From assembly GCA_902791885.1 (NCBI GenBank), contig CADAXO010000005.1, positions 1 to 27,182 on the forward strand: a stretch of 27,182 nucleotides of DNA, in the 5' to 3' direction. This DNA comes from Oscillospiraceae bacterium. Lineage in GTDB: Bacteria; Bacillota_A; Clostridia; Saccharofermentanales; Saccharofermentanaceae. The stretch's first letter is position 1. Each line of letters starts with the position of its first letter. Shown in pieces: positions 8,927-16,787 of the stretch. The notes beneath the pieces were generated by a model. It ran no database searches and had not been told where the DNA came from. It saw only the letters and a program-made list of their open reading frames with translations. A program made the translations under genes and the position numbers.

Positions 8927-9861
8927 CAGCAGATCTCCTTTGCATTCTTAAGAAGATTATTGGCGTCTGTCATCATGGACTCGATGATGTCCTTAACGGG
9001 TCTGATCTCGTTGACCATACCTGCGATCTGACCTGCCATGAATGTACCGCCCTTAGTGTCGCCGTCGATAACAGCCTTACGCAGAGCTCCTACGCCCAAA
9101 GCCTCGATCTCCTCGAAGCTTGCGTGTGCTTCCTCAAGTTTGATGAACTCGTTTGTGAGCTGGTTTCTGATCTGTCTTACGGGAGCGCCTGCGGATCTTC
9201 CCGTTACTCTTGTGGAACTGTCCTTGGCCTTGATGATCATGTCCTTGTAGTTCTGGTGAATGTTAACTTCCTCGGAAGCACAGAATACCGTTCCGCACTG
9301 AACAGCCTCAGCTCCGAGCATGAATGCTGCAGCTACTCCTCTGCCGTCTGCGATACCGCCTGCTGCGATAACAGGGATGCTTACAGCATCAACTACCTGG
9401 GGAACGAGAGCCATAGTTGTGATCTCTCCTACGTGTCCGCCGGACTCTGTACCTTCAGCGATAACAGCGTCAGCGCCGTCCTTTTCCATCTTCTTTGCAA
9501 GTGCAACGCCTGCGACAACGGGAATAACGATGATGCCCGCTTCCTTCCACATTGGGATGAACTTACCTGCGGAACCTGCACCTGTTGTTACGACCTTTAC
9601 CTTCTCCTCGGCAAGAACTTCTGCGATCTGGGGAGCTCTGGGGTTCATGAGCATAACATTTACACCGAAAGGCTTATCTGTTAATTCTCTGCACTTGTGG
9701 ATCTGGTCTCTGATCCAGTTCTCGTCTGCGCCGCCGCAGCCGATGATACCGAGACCGCCTGCGTTTGATACTGCAGCTGCGATGTGGTAGTCAGCTACCC
9801 ACGCCATACCGCCCTGGAAGAGGGGATACTTAATGCCAATCATTTCTGTGATCTTTGTCAT
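8926..9861 (-). CDS. fabK: Enoyl-ACP reductase II FabK
   Basis: FMN-dependent, NAD(P)H-using reduction of enoyl-ACP, the last step of the elongation cycle. It belongs to the 2-nitropropane dioxygenase-like TIM-barrel family and is unrelated to FabI. 311 residues with the N-terminal YPLFQGGMAWVAD, SNAGGLGIIG, the flavin-phosphate region AAGGIADGRGVAAAFMLGA and AVQCGT. FabK-type reductases are known to resist triclosan. It lies between fabH and fabD, the usual Firmicutes position, and is the only enoyl reductase visible. AAGGAG precedes the ATG. Confidence 0.96.
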   Translation of the reverse strand: MTKITEMIGIKYPLFQGGMAWVADYHIAAAVSNAGGLGIIGCGGADENWIRDQIHKCRELTDKPFGVNVMLMNPRAPQIAEVLAEEKVKVVTTGAGSAGKFIPMWKEAGIIVIPVVAGVALAKKMEKDGADAVIAEGTESGGHVGEITTMALVPQVVDAVSIPVIAAGGIADGRGVAAAFMLGAEAVQCGTVFCASEEVNIHQNYKDMIIKAKDSSTRVTGRSAGAPVRQIRNQLTNEFIKLEEAHASFEEIEALGVGALRKAVIDGDTKGGTFMAGQIAGMVNEIRPVKDIIESMMTDANNLLKNAKEIC

Positions 9862-9888
9862 GGTCTTAAACTCCTTTATTTACGGTTA

Positions 9889-10872
9889 TCAATACTCTAT
9901 GTAGTTGGCGTCCCATGTAAGACCGCCGCCGAAGCTTGCAAGAACGAGCTTCATACCCTTCTTGAGTCTTCCGTCCTTCTTCATAACGGACATAAGCGAA
10001 GGGATGGATGCACTTGAAGTGTTTCCTGTCTCCTCGAGTGTCATGGGGAACTTTTCTATACCGATCTTGAGTTTCTTTGCAGTTGCCTCGATGATACGGG
10101 CATTAGCCTGGTGAAGGATGAAATAATCGATCTCCCCGAGGTCGAAACCATACTTAACCGAGAGATCCCTGATGATATTCGGAACCTCTGTGATCGCGAA
10201 TCTGAAAACATCTCTTCCGTCCATATTGATGCAGGTATCCTTCTCGAATCCTTCCTCATCATATCTTTTGGGCTGCTTTCTGTTATCGCAGTGGAGGCAC
10301 TTGCCTCTCTTGCCGGAAGATCTCATTATGATCTCATTCTTCTTGCCCTCTTCTGCTCTTAAGACAGCTGCACCCGCGCCGTCACCGAAAAGGATGCATG
10401 TTCCTCTGTCCGTCCAGTCAACATAGTTGGAAAGCATCTCTGTTCCGACTACCAAAGCAAGCTTGGAATTACCCGCCTCAATGAAGCTCTGGGCTGTGTT
10501 AAAAGCCGCGATCCATCCGGGGCATGCGGAGTTTACGTCAAAACATCCGACCTCCTCAGTACATCCCAAAGCTTCCTGTACGCATACAGCGATAGAAGGG
10601 AAAATAGTATCGGGGGTTGTAGATGCGGAGATAATAAGATCGATGTCCTTGGGATCGATTCCGGCGTCCTCGACTGCAGCCTTGGCTGCCTTAATTGCCA
10701 TGGTAGATGACTTATCCTCGATTCCGTCGGCTATGTGCCTTCTCTTGATTCCCGTTCTTTCAGTGATCCACTCGTCATTGGTCTCGACCATCTTCGACAG
10801 ATCGTCATTTGTTAAGACCTTGGGAGGCAGATATGAACCCAAACCTATGATCTTTCCAGTCACCTGAGCCAT
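9889..10872 (-). CDS. fabH: 3-oxoacyl-ACP synthase III FabH
   Basis: Initiates fatty-acid synthesis by condensing a short acyl-CoA primer with malonyl-ACP. 327 residues with the catalytic Cys117 (NSACPGW), the histidine of FILHQANARI and the asparagine of EETGNTSSASIP. The ATG at 10872, giving MAQVTGKIIGLGSYLPP, is preferred over an in-frame TTG at 10908. The upstream residues are not family-like, and that TTG falls inside the putative operator. The ribosome binding site is only moderate (AAGAAGG). First gene of the operon, directly behind the FabT-like operator and promoter. fabT and acpP, which commonly flank fabH in Firmicutes, are missing. Confidence 0.96.
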   Translation of the reverse strand: MAQVTGKIIGLGSYLPPKVLTNDDLSKMVETNDEWITERTGIKRRHIADGIEDKSSTMAIKAAKAAVEDAGIDPKDIDLIISASTTPDTIFPSIAVCVQEALGCTEEVGCFDVNSACPGWIAAFNTAQSFIEAGNSKLALVVGTEMLSNYVDWTDRGTCILFGDGAGAAVLRAEEGKKNEIIMRSSGKRGKCLHCDNRKQPKRYDEEGFEKDTCINMDGRDVFRFAITEVPNIIRDLSVKYGFDLGEIDYFILHQANARIIEATAKKLKIGIEKFPMTLEETGNTSSASIPSLMSVMKKDGRLKKGMKLVLASFGGGLTWDANYIEY

Positions 10873-10895
10873 TGAATAAACCTTCTTTTTAATTC

Positions 10896-10926
10896 CTTTG
10901 ATTATCAAAGTATTGCATAATCAAAG
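10896..10926 (-). promoter_or_regulatory. Tandem FabT-like operator of the fab operon
   Basis: CTTTGATTATCAAAG (10896-10910) is a perfect 15-base inverted repeat about a central T and matches the core of the published FabT box (ANTTTGATTATCAAATT), known for a MarR-family repressor of fatty-acid genes in streptococci and relatives. On the minus strand a second, less perfect copy, ACTTTGATTATGCAATA, lies immediately upstream. Together they cover the -10 region and the promoter spacer, a position suited to repression. The regulator is not encoded in the window; FabT itself is inferred from the site alone. Confidence 0.75.
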
Positions 10927-10937
10927 TAGTTAGTCAA
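10909..10937 (-). promoter_or_regulatory. Promoter of the fab operon
   Basis: On the minus strand, TTGACT (-35, 10937-10932) is followed after exactly 17 bases by AATACT (-10, 10914-10909). The -35 matches consensus at five of six positions, the -10 at four of six. The fabH ATG lies about 37 bases downstream of the -10. The FabT-like boxes overlap it. Confidence 0.7.
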
Positions 10938-10986
10938 TAGACTTGGGGCTCGGCAATTACGGTAAAAATGAGGTTTTTAAGGGAAG

Positions 10987-11877
10987 TTATTTGATAACGG
11001 CTTCCGCCCAGCAGCCTTCGAAAGGCATCTCGTAAAGAGGCTCTGCTCCGGCTTTGATCAATTCGCGTGTGCTCTCATACATAACCTTGCCCTTGTGAAC
11101 GGGTCCGAGATAAGTCTTCACACCCTTCTCCCCCGCTCTTTTGATAAGGTCGGTAAGACCTCTTACGGAAGCAGTTCCGCTGTGGTAAGCCTCGATCAGC
11201 AAAACATCGATCTTCTCAGGATCTATAGAATCGAACGGATATCCCGGAACATCTGGAACAGTAAGTATCTTCTTTACGGGCGACACGAGGTAAGCCTTCG
11301 CTTCCTTCTCCTTAAGGACAGTAACGGAGGACTTATCCGGGAACTTGCCGTAGTCTCCCGCGAAGTTGGCATCCGTAACGCGGTTCGCATGAATGAACAC
11401 GGTATCCTCCATCATATCGTCGGAATAGATGATACCGAATGTATTGGCCCCGGTCCTTCCCTCACATGCTGCGCCGAGAAGTCCCATCGCATAGCTGACA
11501 TTACGGACTGCATCGCTGTGCGGGTCATCGAGCGGCAGCTTCGAACCCGTTATAAGTATCGGGATATTAAGGAAAGACAGAACTCTTACGGCAAGCTGCG
11601 CGAAATATGCCATGCTGTCGGTGCCGTGCAGGATAAGGATGCCGTCGGGCTTATCCTTCTCACACTCTGTGATTACCGCGGCAAAAGCTTTTCGGAAATA
11701 ATCCTCGTCCGCGTTCTCGGAAGAGTACAGGATAGGTGTCATGTAGGAAAGCTCGTTCTTGCCCTTCATCGCCTCGAAAAGCTTCTTGTCGGGTGCCGTG
11801 CGAAGCTTGATCGTGTCCTTATTCTCGACAGCGGAGCATATCGTGCCTCCGAGAGTCATTACCAGTATCCTGCTCAT
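10987..11877 (-). CDS. L-asparaginase family protein
   Basis: A 296-residue member of the asparaginase/glutaminase family. Classical members hydrolyse asparagine to aspartate and ammonia. No signal peptide, so cytoplasmic. Two threonine motifs are present: MTLGGTICS (T12) and ILHGTDSMAYFA (T86, D87). The region matching the RxTK motif reads NRVTDANFAGDYG, so the catalytic lysine seems replaced by aspartate; activity is therefore uncertain. The start at 11877 is chosen because GGAGAAAG precedes it and the sequence upstream (to 11934) is not family-like. It ends 50 bases before the fab promoter and is divergent from exonuclease III. No strong terminator follows. Confidence 0.85.
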   Translation of the reverse strand: MSRILVMTLGGTICSAVENKDTIKLRTAPDKKLFEAMKGKNELSYMTPILYSSENADEDYFRKAFAAVITECEKDKPDGILILHGTDSMAYFAQLAVRVLSFLNIPILITGSKLPLDDPHSDAVRNVSYAMGLLGAACEGRTGANTFGIIYSDDMMEDTVFIHANRVTDANFAGDYGKFPDKSSVTVLKEKEAKAYLVSPVKKILTVPDVPGYPFDSIDPEKIDVLLIEAYHSGTASVRGLTDLIKRAGEKGVKTYLGPVHKGKVMYESTRELIKAGAEPLYEMPFEGCWAEAVIK

Positions 11878-11913
11878 TTTGTCTTTCTCCGTATAACAAG
11901 TAAAATATAGTAA

Positions 11914-11922
11914 ATTATACCA
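11914..11922 (-). promoter_or_regulatory. Extended -10 promoter for the asparaginase-family gene
   Basis: TGGTATAAT on the minus strand, a consensus -10 with the TGn extension, about 36 bases before the ATG. No good -35 is seen, which extended -10 promoters tolerate. On the opposite strand TATAGT (11906-11911) may be the -10 for exonuclease III, making this 60-base gap a compact divergent promoter. Confidence 0.5.
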
Positions 11923-11937
11923 AAAAGAGGTCACGAT

Positions 11938-12705
11938 ATGAGGCTTGTAAGCTGGAATGTAAACGGCATCCGCGCGGTAGCGGGCAAAGGTTTTCTCGAT
12001 TCATTTAAGGCGATGGACGCCGACATCTTAGGCATCCAGGAGATCAAGGCGATGCCCGAGCAGGTCCCTGATGAGATAGCAAATATCCCGGGCTACAAGA
12101 GCGTATTCTATCCCGCCGAGAGGAAAGGTTATTCCGGTACAGGTCTTTACTATAAAGAGAATCTTAACCCCAAGATCGAATTGGGCTTCGGTGTTGAAGA
12201 GTTCGACCATGAGGGCCGTGTCATCAAGGCAGACTTCGGCGACTTCGTGCTGTTCAATATCTACTTCCCGAACGGCGGCAGAGGCGACGACTTCGTAAAG
12301 TTCAAGCTCCGCTTCTACGACTGCTTCCTCGATCAGGCGAAAGCACTTCAGAAGGAAGGCCGCGAGGTCATCTGCTGCGGCGACGTCAATACCGCCCATA
12401 AGGAGATCGATCTATCTAACCCCAAGGCCAACTCCAAGATCTCAGGGTTCCTGCCTGAGGAGAGAGTCTACATGGACCACTTCGCGGAAGCAGGTCTCAT
12501 CGACACATTCCGTATGCTCTACCCCGATAAGACCGAAGCCTACAGCTGGTGGTCCTACAAGACATTCGCAAGAGAAAGAAATGTCGGCTGGCGCATAGAC
12601 TACTTCTTCGCGACGGAAGGAATAAGCAAAAAAGTGGCCGAATCCACAATGATGTCTGACATCATGGGATCCGACCACTGCCCGATCTATATTGATCTCA
12701 CTTAA
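11938..12705 (+). CDS. xth: Exodeoxyribonuclease III (AP endonuclease)
   Basis: Cleaves DNA at abasic sites and degrades 3' ends in base excision repair. A 255-residue protein of the exonuclease-endonuclease-phosphatase fold with the N-terminal LVSWNVNGIRA (N7), the metal-binding glutamate in GIQEIKAMP (E35), CCGDVNTAHKEIDL and the terminal GSDHCP catalytic Asp-His. GAGGT precedes the ATG. It is divergent from the asparaginase-family gene. Its stop codon overlaps the stop of the convergent acyltransferase gene by four bases (TTAA), so no terminator separates the two. Confidence 0.96.
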   Translation: MRLVSWNVNGIRAVAGKGFLDSFKAMDADILGIQEIKAMPEQVPDEIANIPGYKSVFYPAERKGYSGTGLYYKENLNPKIELGFGVEEFDHEGRVIKADFGDFVLFNIYFPNGGRGDDFVKFKLRFYDCFLDQAKALQKEGREVICCGDVNTAHKEIDLSNPKANSKISGFLPEERVYMDHFAEAGLIDTFRMLYPDKTEAYSWWSYKTFARERNVGWRIDYFFATEGISKKVAESTMMSDIMGSDHCPIYIDLT

Positions 12706-13790
12706 GATTTGTCTTTACATATAAGCTTTTCGGAGACTTTGCTCACAGCACCCCAGAATCCGTCAACGGCGAGGGATGCCGCCGTTGTGTAAATAATAAG
12801 CACCAAAAGTGCCGCCAGTGCCCACCTAAAGAACACTATGGATTTGCTAACGACGCCGTAGTAATAACAGAAAAACGAGTGGATCAACCACATATTCATG
12901 GAGTGTTTCCCGAAAAACGTCATGATCCTCCGGAACTTACCGAGGCCCGCACACAAAATACTAAATGCAATGATAAAAACGGGAGCTACTATAACTTCTA
13001 CCAAACCGCCTAATTTTACCTTGCACACAAAGCAAACCGCTAAAGCCGCCAAACATATTATCACTCGAAGAGAGTTTCGCTTTATACGAACCGCCGCCTT
13101 TTGCAGCAGTGAAAACCTGGCAGCTATCATTCCCATCGGGAAACATATCATATAGGGTGCACGGTCTATTGCCCATAAAGTGATAAAATGATCGGCATCA
13201 AACATTGTTCCGATCAATACATAGAACAATTCGAAGATAATAACGAAGAAGATATTTATCAGCAGTGAATTCTTATTGATCAGTTTTTTAAACAAAGGAA
13301 ACAACAGGATCATTATCGCGTAATCACGGAAGAACCACCATTCACCATTATAAGTTGCTGACCAGCCTATAAGATTCAGGATGAATTCGATGGGATTAAA
13401 ATTCGAGAAAACAGTACATATATCGACATTTGCGCAATAAGGCTGCTGATTACTGAAAAACAGGAATCCTATAGGGATGAAAATAACGAATACTTTCCAG
13501 TAGTTCAGATACAAAGTCTTAAGCTTTGAAAAAAGACTGAATTCTTTATCGTGATATTTGACTTCATTTCCATAGCCGCTCAGGAAAAAGAACAGAGAGA
13601 CACAGATCTTGCCGAAATCTCCAATCAGCATCGGCAGATTTATATCAGTGAAAAAGAATATACTCTTTAATGCGTATGGAATCCTGTCAGGAAAAGCCCA
13701 AAGGTGATGAGCCAACAGCAGAATAACTGCCACTCCTTTTATCACATTCGAGTCTTCCTTAGACAGAAAAGTATCCATAAACGTTTTCAA
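12702..13790 (-). CDS. Membrane acyltransferase, acyltransferase 3 family
   Basis: A roughly 360-residue integral membrane protein with about ten hydrophobic segments. The N-terminal NVIKGVAVILLLAHHLWAF, with a histidine pair at 28-29, is the hallmark of the acyltransferase 3 family, which O-acetylates surface sugars and other acceptors. The acceptor here is unknown. The start is uncertain: a TTG at 13790 or an ATG at 13778, neither with a clear ribosome binding site. The base composition looks AT-richer than both neighbours, which hints at separate ancestry. It follows the acyl-CoA ligase gene by 39 bases on the same strand and may be cotranscribed. Confidence 0.8.
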   Translation of the reverse strand: MKTFMDTFLSKEDSNVIKGVAVILLLAHHLWAFPDRIPYALKSIFFFTDINLPMLIGDFGKICVSLFFFLSGYGNEVKYHDKEFSLFSKLKTLYLNYWKVFVIFIPIGFLFFSNQQPYCANVDICTVFSNFNPIEFILNLIGWSATYNGEWWFFRDYAIMILLFPLFKKLINKNSLLINIFFVIIFELFYVLIGTMFDADHFITLWAIDRAPYMICFPMGMIAARFSLLQKAAVRIKRNSLRVIICLAALAVCFVCKVKLGGLVEVIVAPVFIIAFSILCAGLGKFRRIMTFFGKHSMNMWLIHSFFCYYYGVVSKSIVFFRWALAALLVLIIYTTAASLAVDGFWGAVSKVSEKLICKDKS

Positions 13791-13829
13791 TCAAACACTT
13801 GTTAAATCCTTAACCGAAAGCACATTCGA

Positions 13830-15467
13830 TTAAGACATGTTTTCCTTCTCTACCAGGCGGTCTGCACCGTACTTCTTACGGAGAGCGGGCTTCTCTATCT
13901 TACCTGTAGCGTTTCTCGGAACGTCTGCAAGGATGATCTTCTTAGGTCTCTTATAACGGGGAAGCTGATTGCAGAACAGCTCGAGTTCCTCCTCAGTACA
14001 TCCGCTGCCGGGTTCGATCTCTACGATCGCACCTGTGATCTCACCCAATCTCTTATCAGGAAGACCGATAACTGCTACATCCTTTACCTTAGGATATTCC
14101 TGGAGGAAGTTCTCGATCTCAACGGGATAGATATTCTCACCGCCCGATACGATAACGTCCTTCTTACGGTCAACGAGGAAGTAGAAACCGTCCTCATCCT
14201 GCTTAGCCATATCTCCCGTATAAAGCCATCCGTCATGCAGGATCTCAGCTGTAGCTTCAGGATTCTTATAGTATTCGATCATTACGCCGGGGCCCTTTAC
14301 GCAAAGCTCGCCGACTTCGCCCTTCTGCACTTCATTGCCCTGCTCATCGATGATCTTACACTCCCATCTGTAACCGGGAACACCGATAGCACCGACCTTA
14401 TGAGTATTCTCAAGTCCCAAGTGAACGCAGCCGGGGCCGGTCGACTCGGAAAGACCGTAGTTTGTATCGTACTGATGATCCGGGAAGTAATCCTTCCAGT
14501 GACGGATAAGTGAAGGCGGAACAGGCTGTGCTCCGATATGCATAAGTCTCCACTGATCAAGCTTGAAGTCCGAAAGCTTCAATAAACCGTTATCGAGAGC
14601 ATCGAGGATGTCCTGTGCCCACGGTACGAGAAGCCATACGATAGTGCACTGCTCGTCGGATGCAGCCTTGAGGATAATCTCAGGCTTAGCGCCCTTAAGA
14701 AGAACTGCCCTGGAGCATGTCCAAAGCGAACCCATCCAGTGGAACTTCGCACCTGTGTGGTACAAAGGAGGAATGCAGAGGAAGCAGTCATCCTTTGTTG
14801 TATGGTGATGGATAGCCTCCATCTCTGCAGCCTGGATAAGGCTTCTGTGAGGATGAAGGATAGCCTTCGGGAAACCTGTTGTTCCGGAAGAGAAATAGAT
14901 AGCTGCATGATCATTCTCTGTAAGTTCGATACCGGGATCAGTGCTCGCATAATCTGCGACCATGCTCCAATAGCTTTCTGCAAACTCCGGCTTACTGCCG
15001 CCGCCTACATAGATGAGAAGTCTGTTATGTGCGATTGAATCAGCGTTGGTATTGATACGGTCGATGAACTCAGGACCGAAGAACAATACGGAAACATCTG
15101 CAAGGTTAGCGCAGTATGAGATCTCATCCGCTGTATATCTGAAGTTGAAAGGTACTGCAAGAGCGCCTGTCTTTAAAATGCCAAAATAGATAGGAAGCCA
15201 CTCGAGGCAGTTGAACATCAGGATGGCAACCTTATCGCCCTTCTTGATGCCTCTGTCGAGAAGCATATTAGCTACACGGTTAGCCTTCTCTTCGAAGACC
15301 TGCCATGTGATCTGTCTTCTGTAAATGTGAGTCTTTGTCTGCTGTACAAGATCAAATTCCTTGAAGGAGTACTTTCTTGTATCTTCCATCGTAGGATTAA
15401 GCTCGATAAGAGCTACTTCATCGCCGTGCTCTGCGGCATTTCTTTTGAGCAAATCTGTAACGATCAT
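13830..15467 (-). CDS. Acyl-CoA ligase (AMP-binding, fatty acid type)
   Basis: A 545-residue member of the adenylate-forming family. It would activate a carboxylic acid, probably a fatty acid, to acyl-CoA via an acyl-adenylate. The ATP-phosphate loop YFSSGTTGFPKA is at about 191-202. NYGLSESTGPG, GWLYTGDMAKQDEDGF, DRKKDVIVSGGENIYPVEIE and the C-terminal lysine motif NATGKIEKPALRK follow in the usual order. It is soluble, without a signal peptide. It has its own promoter and lies just downstream of a terminator. A role in using exogenous fatty acids would fit the nearby FabT-type control of synthesis, but chain length and substrate cannot be read from sequence. Confidence 0.88.
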   Translation of the reverse strand: MIVTDLLKRNAAEHGDEVALIELNPTMEDTRKYSFKEFDLVQQTKTHIYRRQITWQVFEEKANRVANMLLDRGIKKGDKVAILMFNCLEWLPIYFGILKTGALAVPFNFRYTADEISYCANLADVSVLFFGPEFIDRINTNADSIAHNRLLIYVGGGSKPEFAESYWSMVADYASTDPGIELTENDHAAIYFSSGTTGFPKAILHPHRSLIQAAEMEAIHHHTTKDDCFLCIPPLYHTGAKFHWMGSLWTCSRAVLLKGAKPEIILKAASDEQCTIVWLLVPWAQDILDALDNGLLKLSDFKLDQWRLMHIGAQPVPPSLIRHWKDYFPDHQYDTNYGLSESTGPGCVHLGLENTHKVGAIGVPGYRWECKIIDEQGNEVQKGEVGELCVKGPGVMIEYYKNPEATAEILHDGWLYTGDMAKQDEDGFYFLVDRKKDVIVSGGENIYPVEIENFLQEYPKVKDVAVIGLPDKRLGEITGAIVEIEPGSGCTEEELELFCNQLPRYKRPKKIILADVPRNATGKIEKPALRKKYGADRLVEKENMS

Positions 15468-15488
15468 TATGTGATTATCCCCCGTAAA

Positions 15489-15501
15489 TTAGGTCTCCTA
15501 A
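15489..15501 (-). promoter_or_regulatory. Palindrome at the acyl-CoA ligase start site, possible operator
   Basis: TTAGGTCTCCTAA has perfect five-base arms around a three-base centre and sits directly downstream of the -10 box, over the expected transcription start. That is a common place for a repressor site. No regulator gene is adjacent and no known consensus is recognised. Confidence 0.35.
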
Positions 15502-15529
15502 TATTAGCATTGCAGGGGTCCTACGTCAA
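15501..15529 (-). promoter_or_regulatory. Promoter of the acyl-CoA ligase gene
   Basis: TTGACG (15529-15524), a 17-base spacer, then TAATAT (15506-15501) on the minus strand. Both hexamers are close to consensus. The -35 is embedded in the T-run of the preceding terminator, so the two signals share bases. Confidence 0.7.
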
Positions 15530-15553
15530 AAAAGCCCCGCTTATATGCGGGGC
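15528..15553 (-). terminator. Rho-independent terminator of the zinc-ribbon operon
   Basis: On the minus strand GCCCCGC, a six-base loop, GCGGGGC, then TTTTTT. A perfect GC-rich seven-base stem with a U-run, 21 bases after the lipoprotein stop. Confidence 0.92.
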
Positions 15554-15574
15554 AACAATCACAGGTCTTTTTCC

Positions 15575-16009
15575 TCACTCTCCGAACAGATCATGTTCGA
15601 GCGAGTATGTTACTGTACCGTAATCGCTTTCGATAACATTTATCATCCAGCGTCTTTGTGCCTTGATGTAAGAAAAATAGATCAGGCATCCGCCGGACCT
15701 GCCGTTCATGAAGTAACTGCAGCTTATGTAGTACCCGTTATAACTGTCGGAAGAAGAACACAACCGATCATCAAGTTCGTAATTTAATCTGCTGTAGTCG
15801 TGAAGGTTACTGTAGTCTTCCTCGTAGAAGGAAAGCTCAGCCATAGTGTCGTAATCACCTTCCTTAAGCGCATCGAAATACTCCTCCGCGACCTTTTCGC
15901 ATTCTTCGTAAGCAAGAAGATACGTGTCCTCATAATCGTCGCAGGCTGTAAAGGAGCCTAAGACCGCCGCAGTAAGAAGTATGGAAAGTATCTTTTTGAA
16001 TTTATTCAT
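15575..16009 (-). CDS. Small predicted lipoprotein of unknown function
   Basis: A 144-residue protein of no family that I recognise. The N-terminus MNKFKKILSILLTAAVLGSF ends in a lipobox-like FTAC (C23), so it is probably exported and lipid-anchored. The mature part is acidic and rich in Tyr, Asp, Glu and Ser, with EEYFDALKEGDYDTMAEL resembling the start of small NTF2-like or DUF4878-type extracytoplasmic domains. That similarity is by eye only. The ATG at 16009 has an excellent AAGGAGGTG eight bases upstream. Its start overlaps the stop of the upstream zinc-ribbon gene by eight bases, which implies coupled translation. It is the last gene of a four-gene operon. Confidence 0.75.
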   Translation of the reverse strand: MNKFKKILSILLTAAVLGSFTACDDYEDTYLLAYEECEKVAEEYFDALKEGDYDTMAELSFYEEDYSNLHDYSRLNYELDDRLCSSSDSYNGYYISCSYFMNGRSGGCLIYFSYIKAQRRWMINVIESDYGTVTYSLEHDLFGE

Positions 16010-16775
16010 TCGAAGCCACCTCCTTCTTCTCCGGAGCATGAGCCTTATCAAACTTCATATCGCTGTTGTACGCCCCCGTAAGAAGCAGCATTACTATAGC
16101 CAATCCTGCAAGGTCGAGAAGCGATACGAGGAAGAACTGCTCTGCCCTGTAATACCCGTTGATCATGCACCTGCCGAAGAAGATGTAGAACATTCCGCAT
16201 CCTGCCAAGTCAGCGATCAATGCGAAGAGGTTAAGCAGATTAAGCCTTGATATCATTGACGCCATAAGAAGGATAGCCGACATAGCGGTCAGAACCATTC
16301 CGGCTATCGCGAACAGGACCGTCATATGTGCAGGCGAATAGAATTCATATACTATTCCGTAAACGCCTCCCGCCAAAGCCAATAGTCCGAGCACTGCGGG
16401 TATCGGGATGTATTTTTTGAATGTGGTCCTTCTTTTGTTGAAGAACATAAAAGCTGCGCCGATTATCGTCATAGCCGCGATCACACCTGCGAGGTAATAA
16501 TACAGATTCTCGAAAGCACCCACATAGTTGTGCATATAATGATCAGGGTTATCTATAAAGATCAGCAACAGGTTTCCCAAAGCTCCGAGGATACAGAACG
16601 TCTTGCCCCAAAATCTTGCTGCCGTACCTTTGCCGTTGGTCAAAGGGCGGGAAACAGCCGGGGCGGCAGGAGCCTGTACCTGAACGGGAGCCGGAGCCGC
16701 ATTACGGGCATAGCAACCGCACAAAGGACAGATATCAACATCTGCTATTTCTTTACCGCAATGAGAACAATACAT
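16002..16775 (-). CDS. Zinc-ribbon membrane protein, about six membrane segments
   Basis: A 257-residue protein of unknown function. An N-terminal zinc ribbon has two Cys pairs (C3, C6, C16, C19; MYCSHCGKEI and CPLCGCY). A Pro/Ala-rich linker (26-45) leads to about six hydrophobic segments near 58-75, 93-113, 123-143, 151-173, 178-200 and 213-234. The tail is short and charged. Such proteins are frequent in Clostridia and generally unassigned. The first 25 codons are nearly identical to those of the gene starting at 17863. GGAGG lies just ahead of the ATG. It starts 12 bases after the 112-residue zinc-ribbon gene and overlaps the lipoprotein gene. Confidence 0.8.
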   Translation of the reverse strand: MYCSHCGKEIADVDICPLCGCYARNAAPAPVQVQAPAAPAVSRPLTNGKGTAARFWGKTFCILGALGNLLLIFIDNPDHYMHNYVGAFENLYYYLAGVIAAMTIIGAAFMFFNKRRTTFKKYIPIPAVLGLLALAGGVYGIVYEFYSPAHMTVLFAIAGMVLTAMSAILLMASMISRLNLLNLFALIADLAGCGMFYIFFGRCMINGYYRAEQFFLVSLLDLAGLAIVMLLLTGAYNSDMKFDKAHAPEKKEVASNE

Positions 16776-16787
16776 AACATCCTCCTC

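Noticed and set aside
8914..9684. A 256-codon plus-strand open frame opposite fabK
   Set aside because: The protein is rich in Cys, Ser and Leu without domain signatures, as expected for the antisense of a biased coding gene; fabK is certain.
10962..10979. TAAAAA/TTTTTA inverted repeat downstream of the asparaginase-family gene
   Set aside because: A purely A/T stem of six pairs is too weak to be called a terminator.
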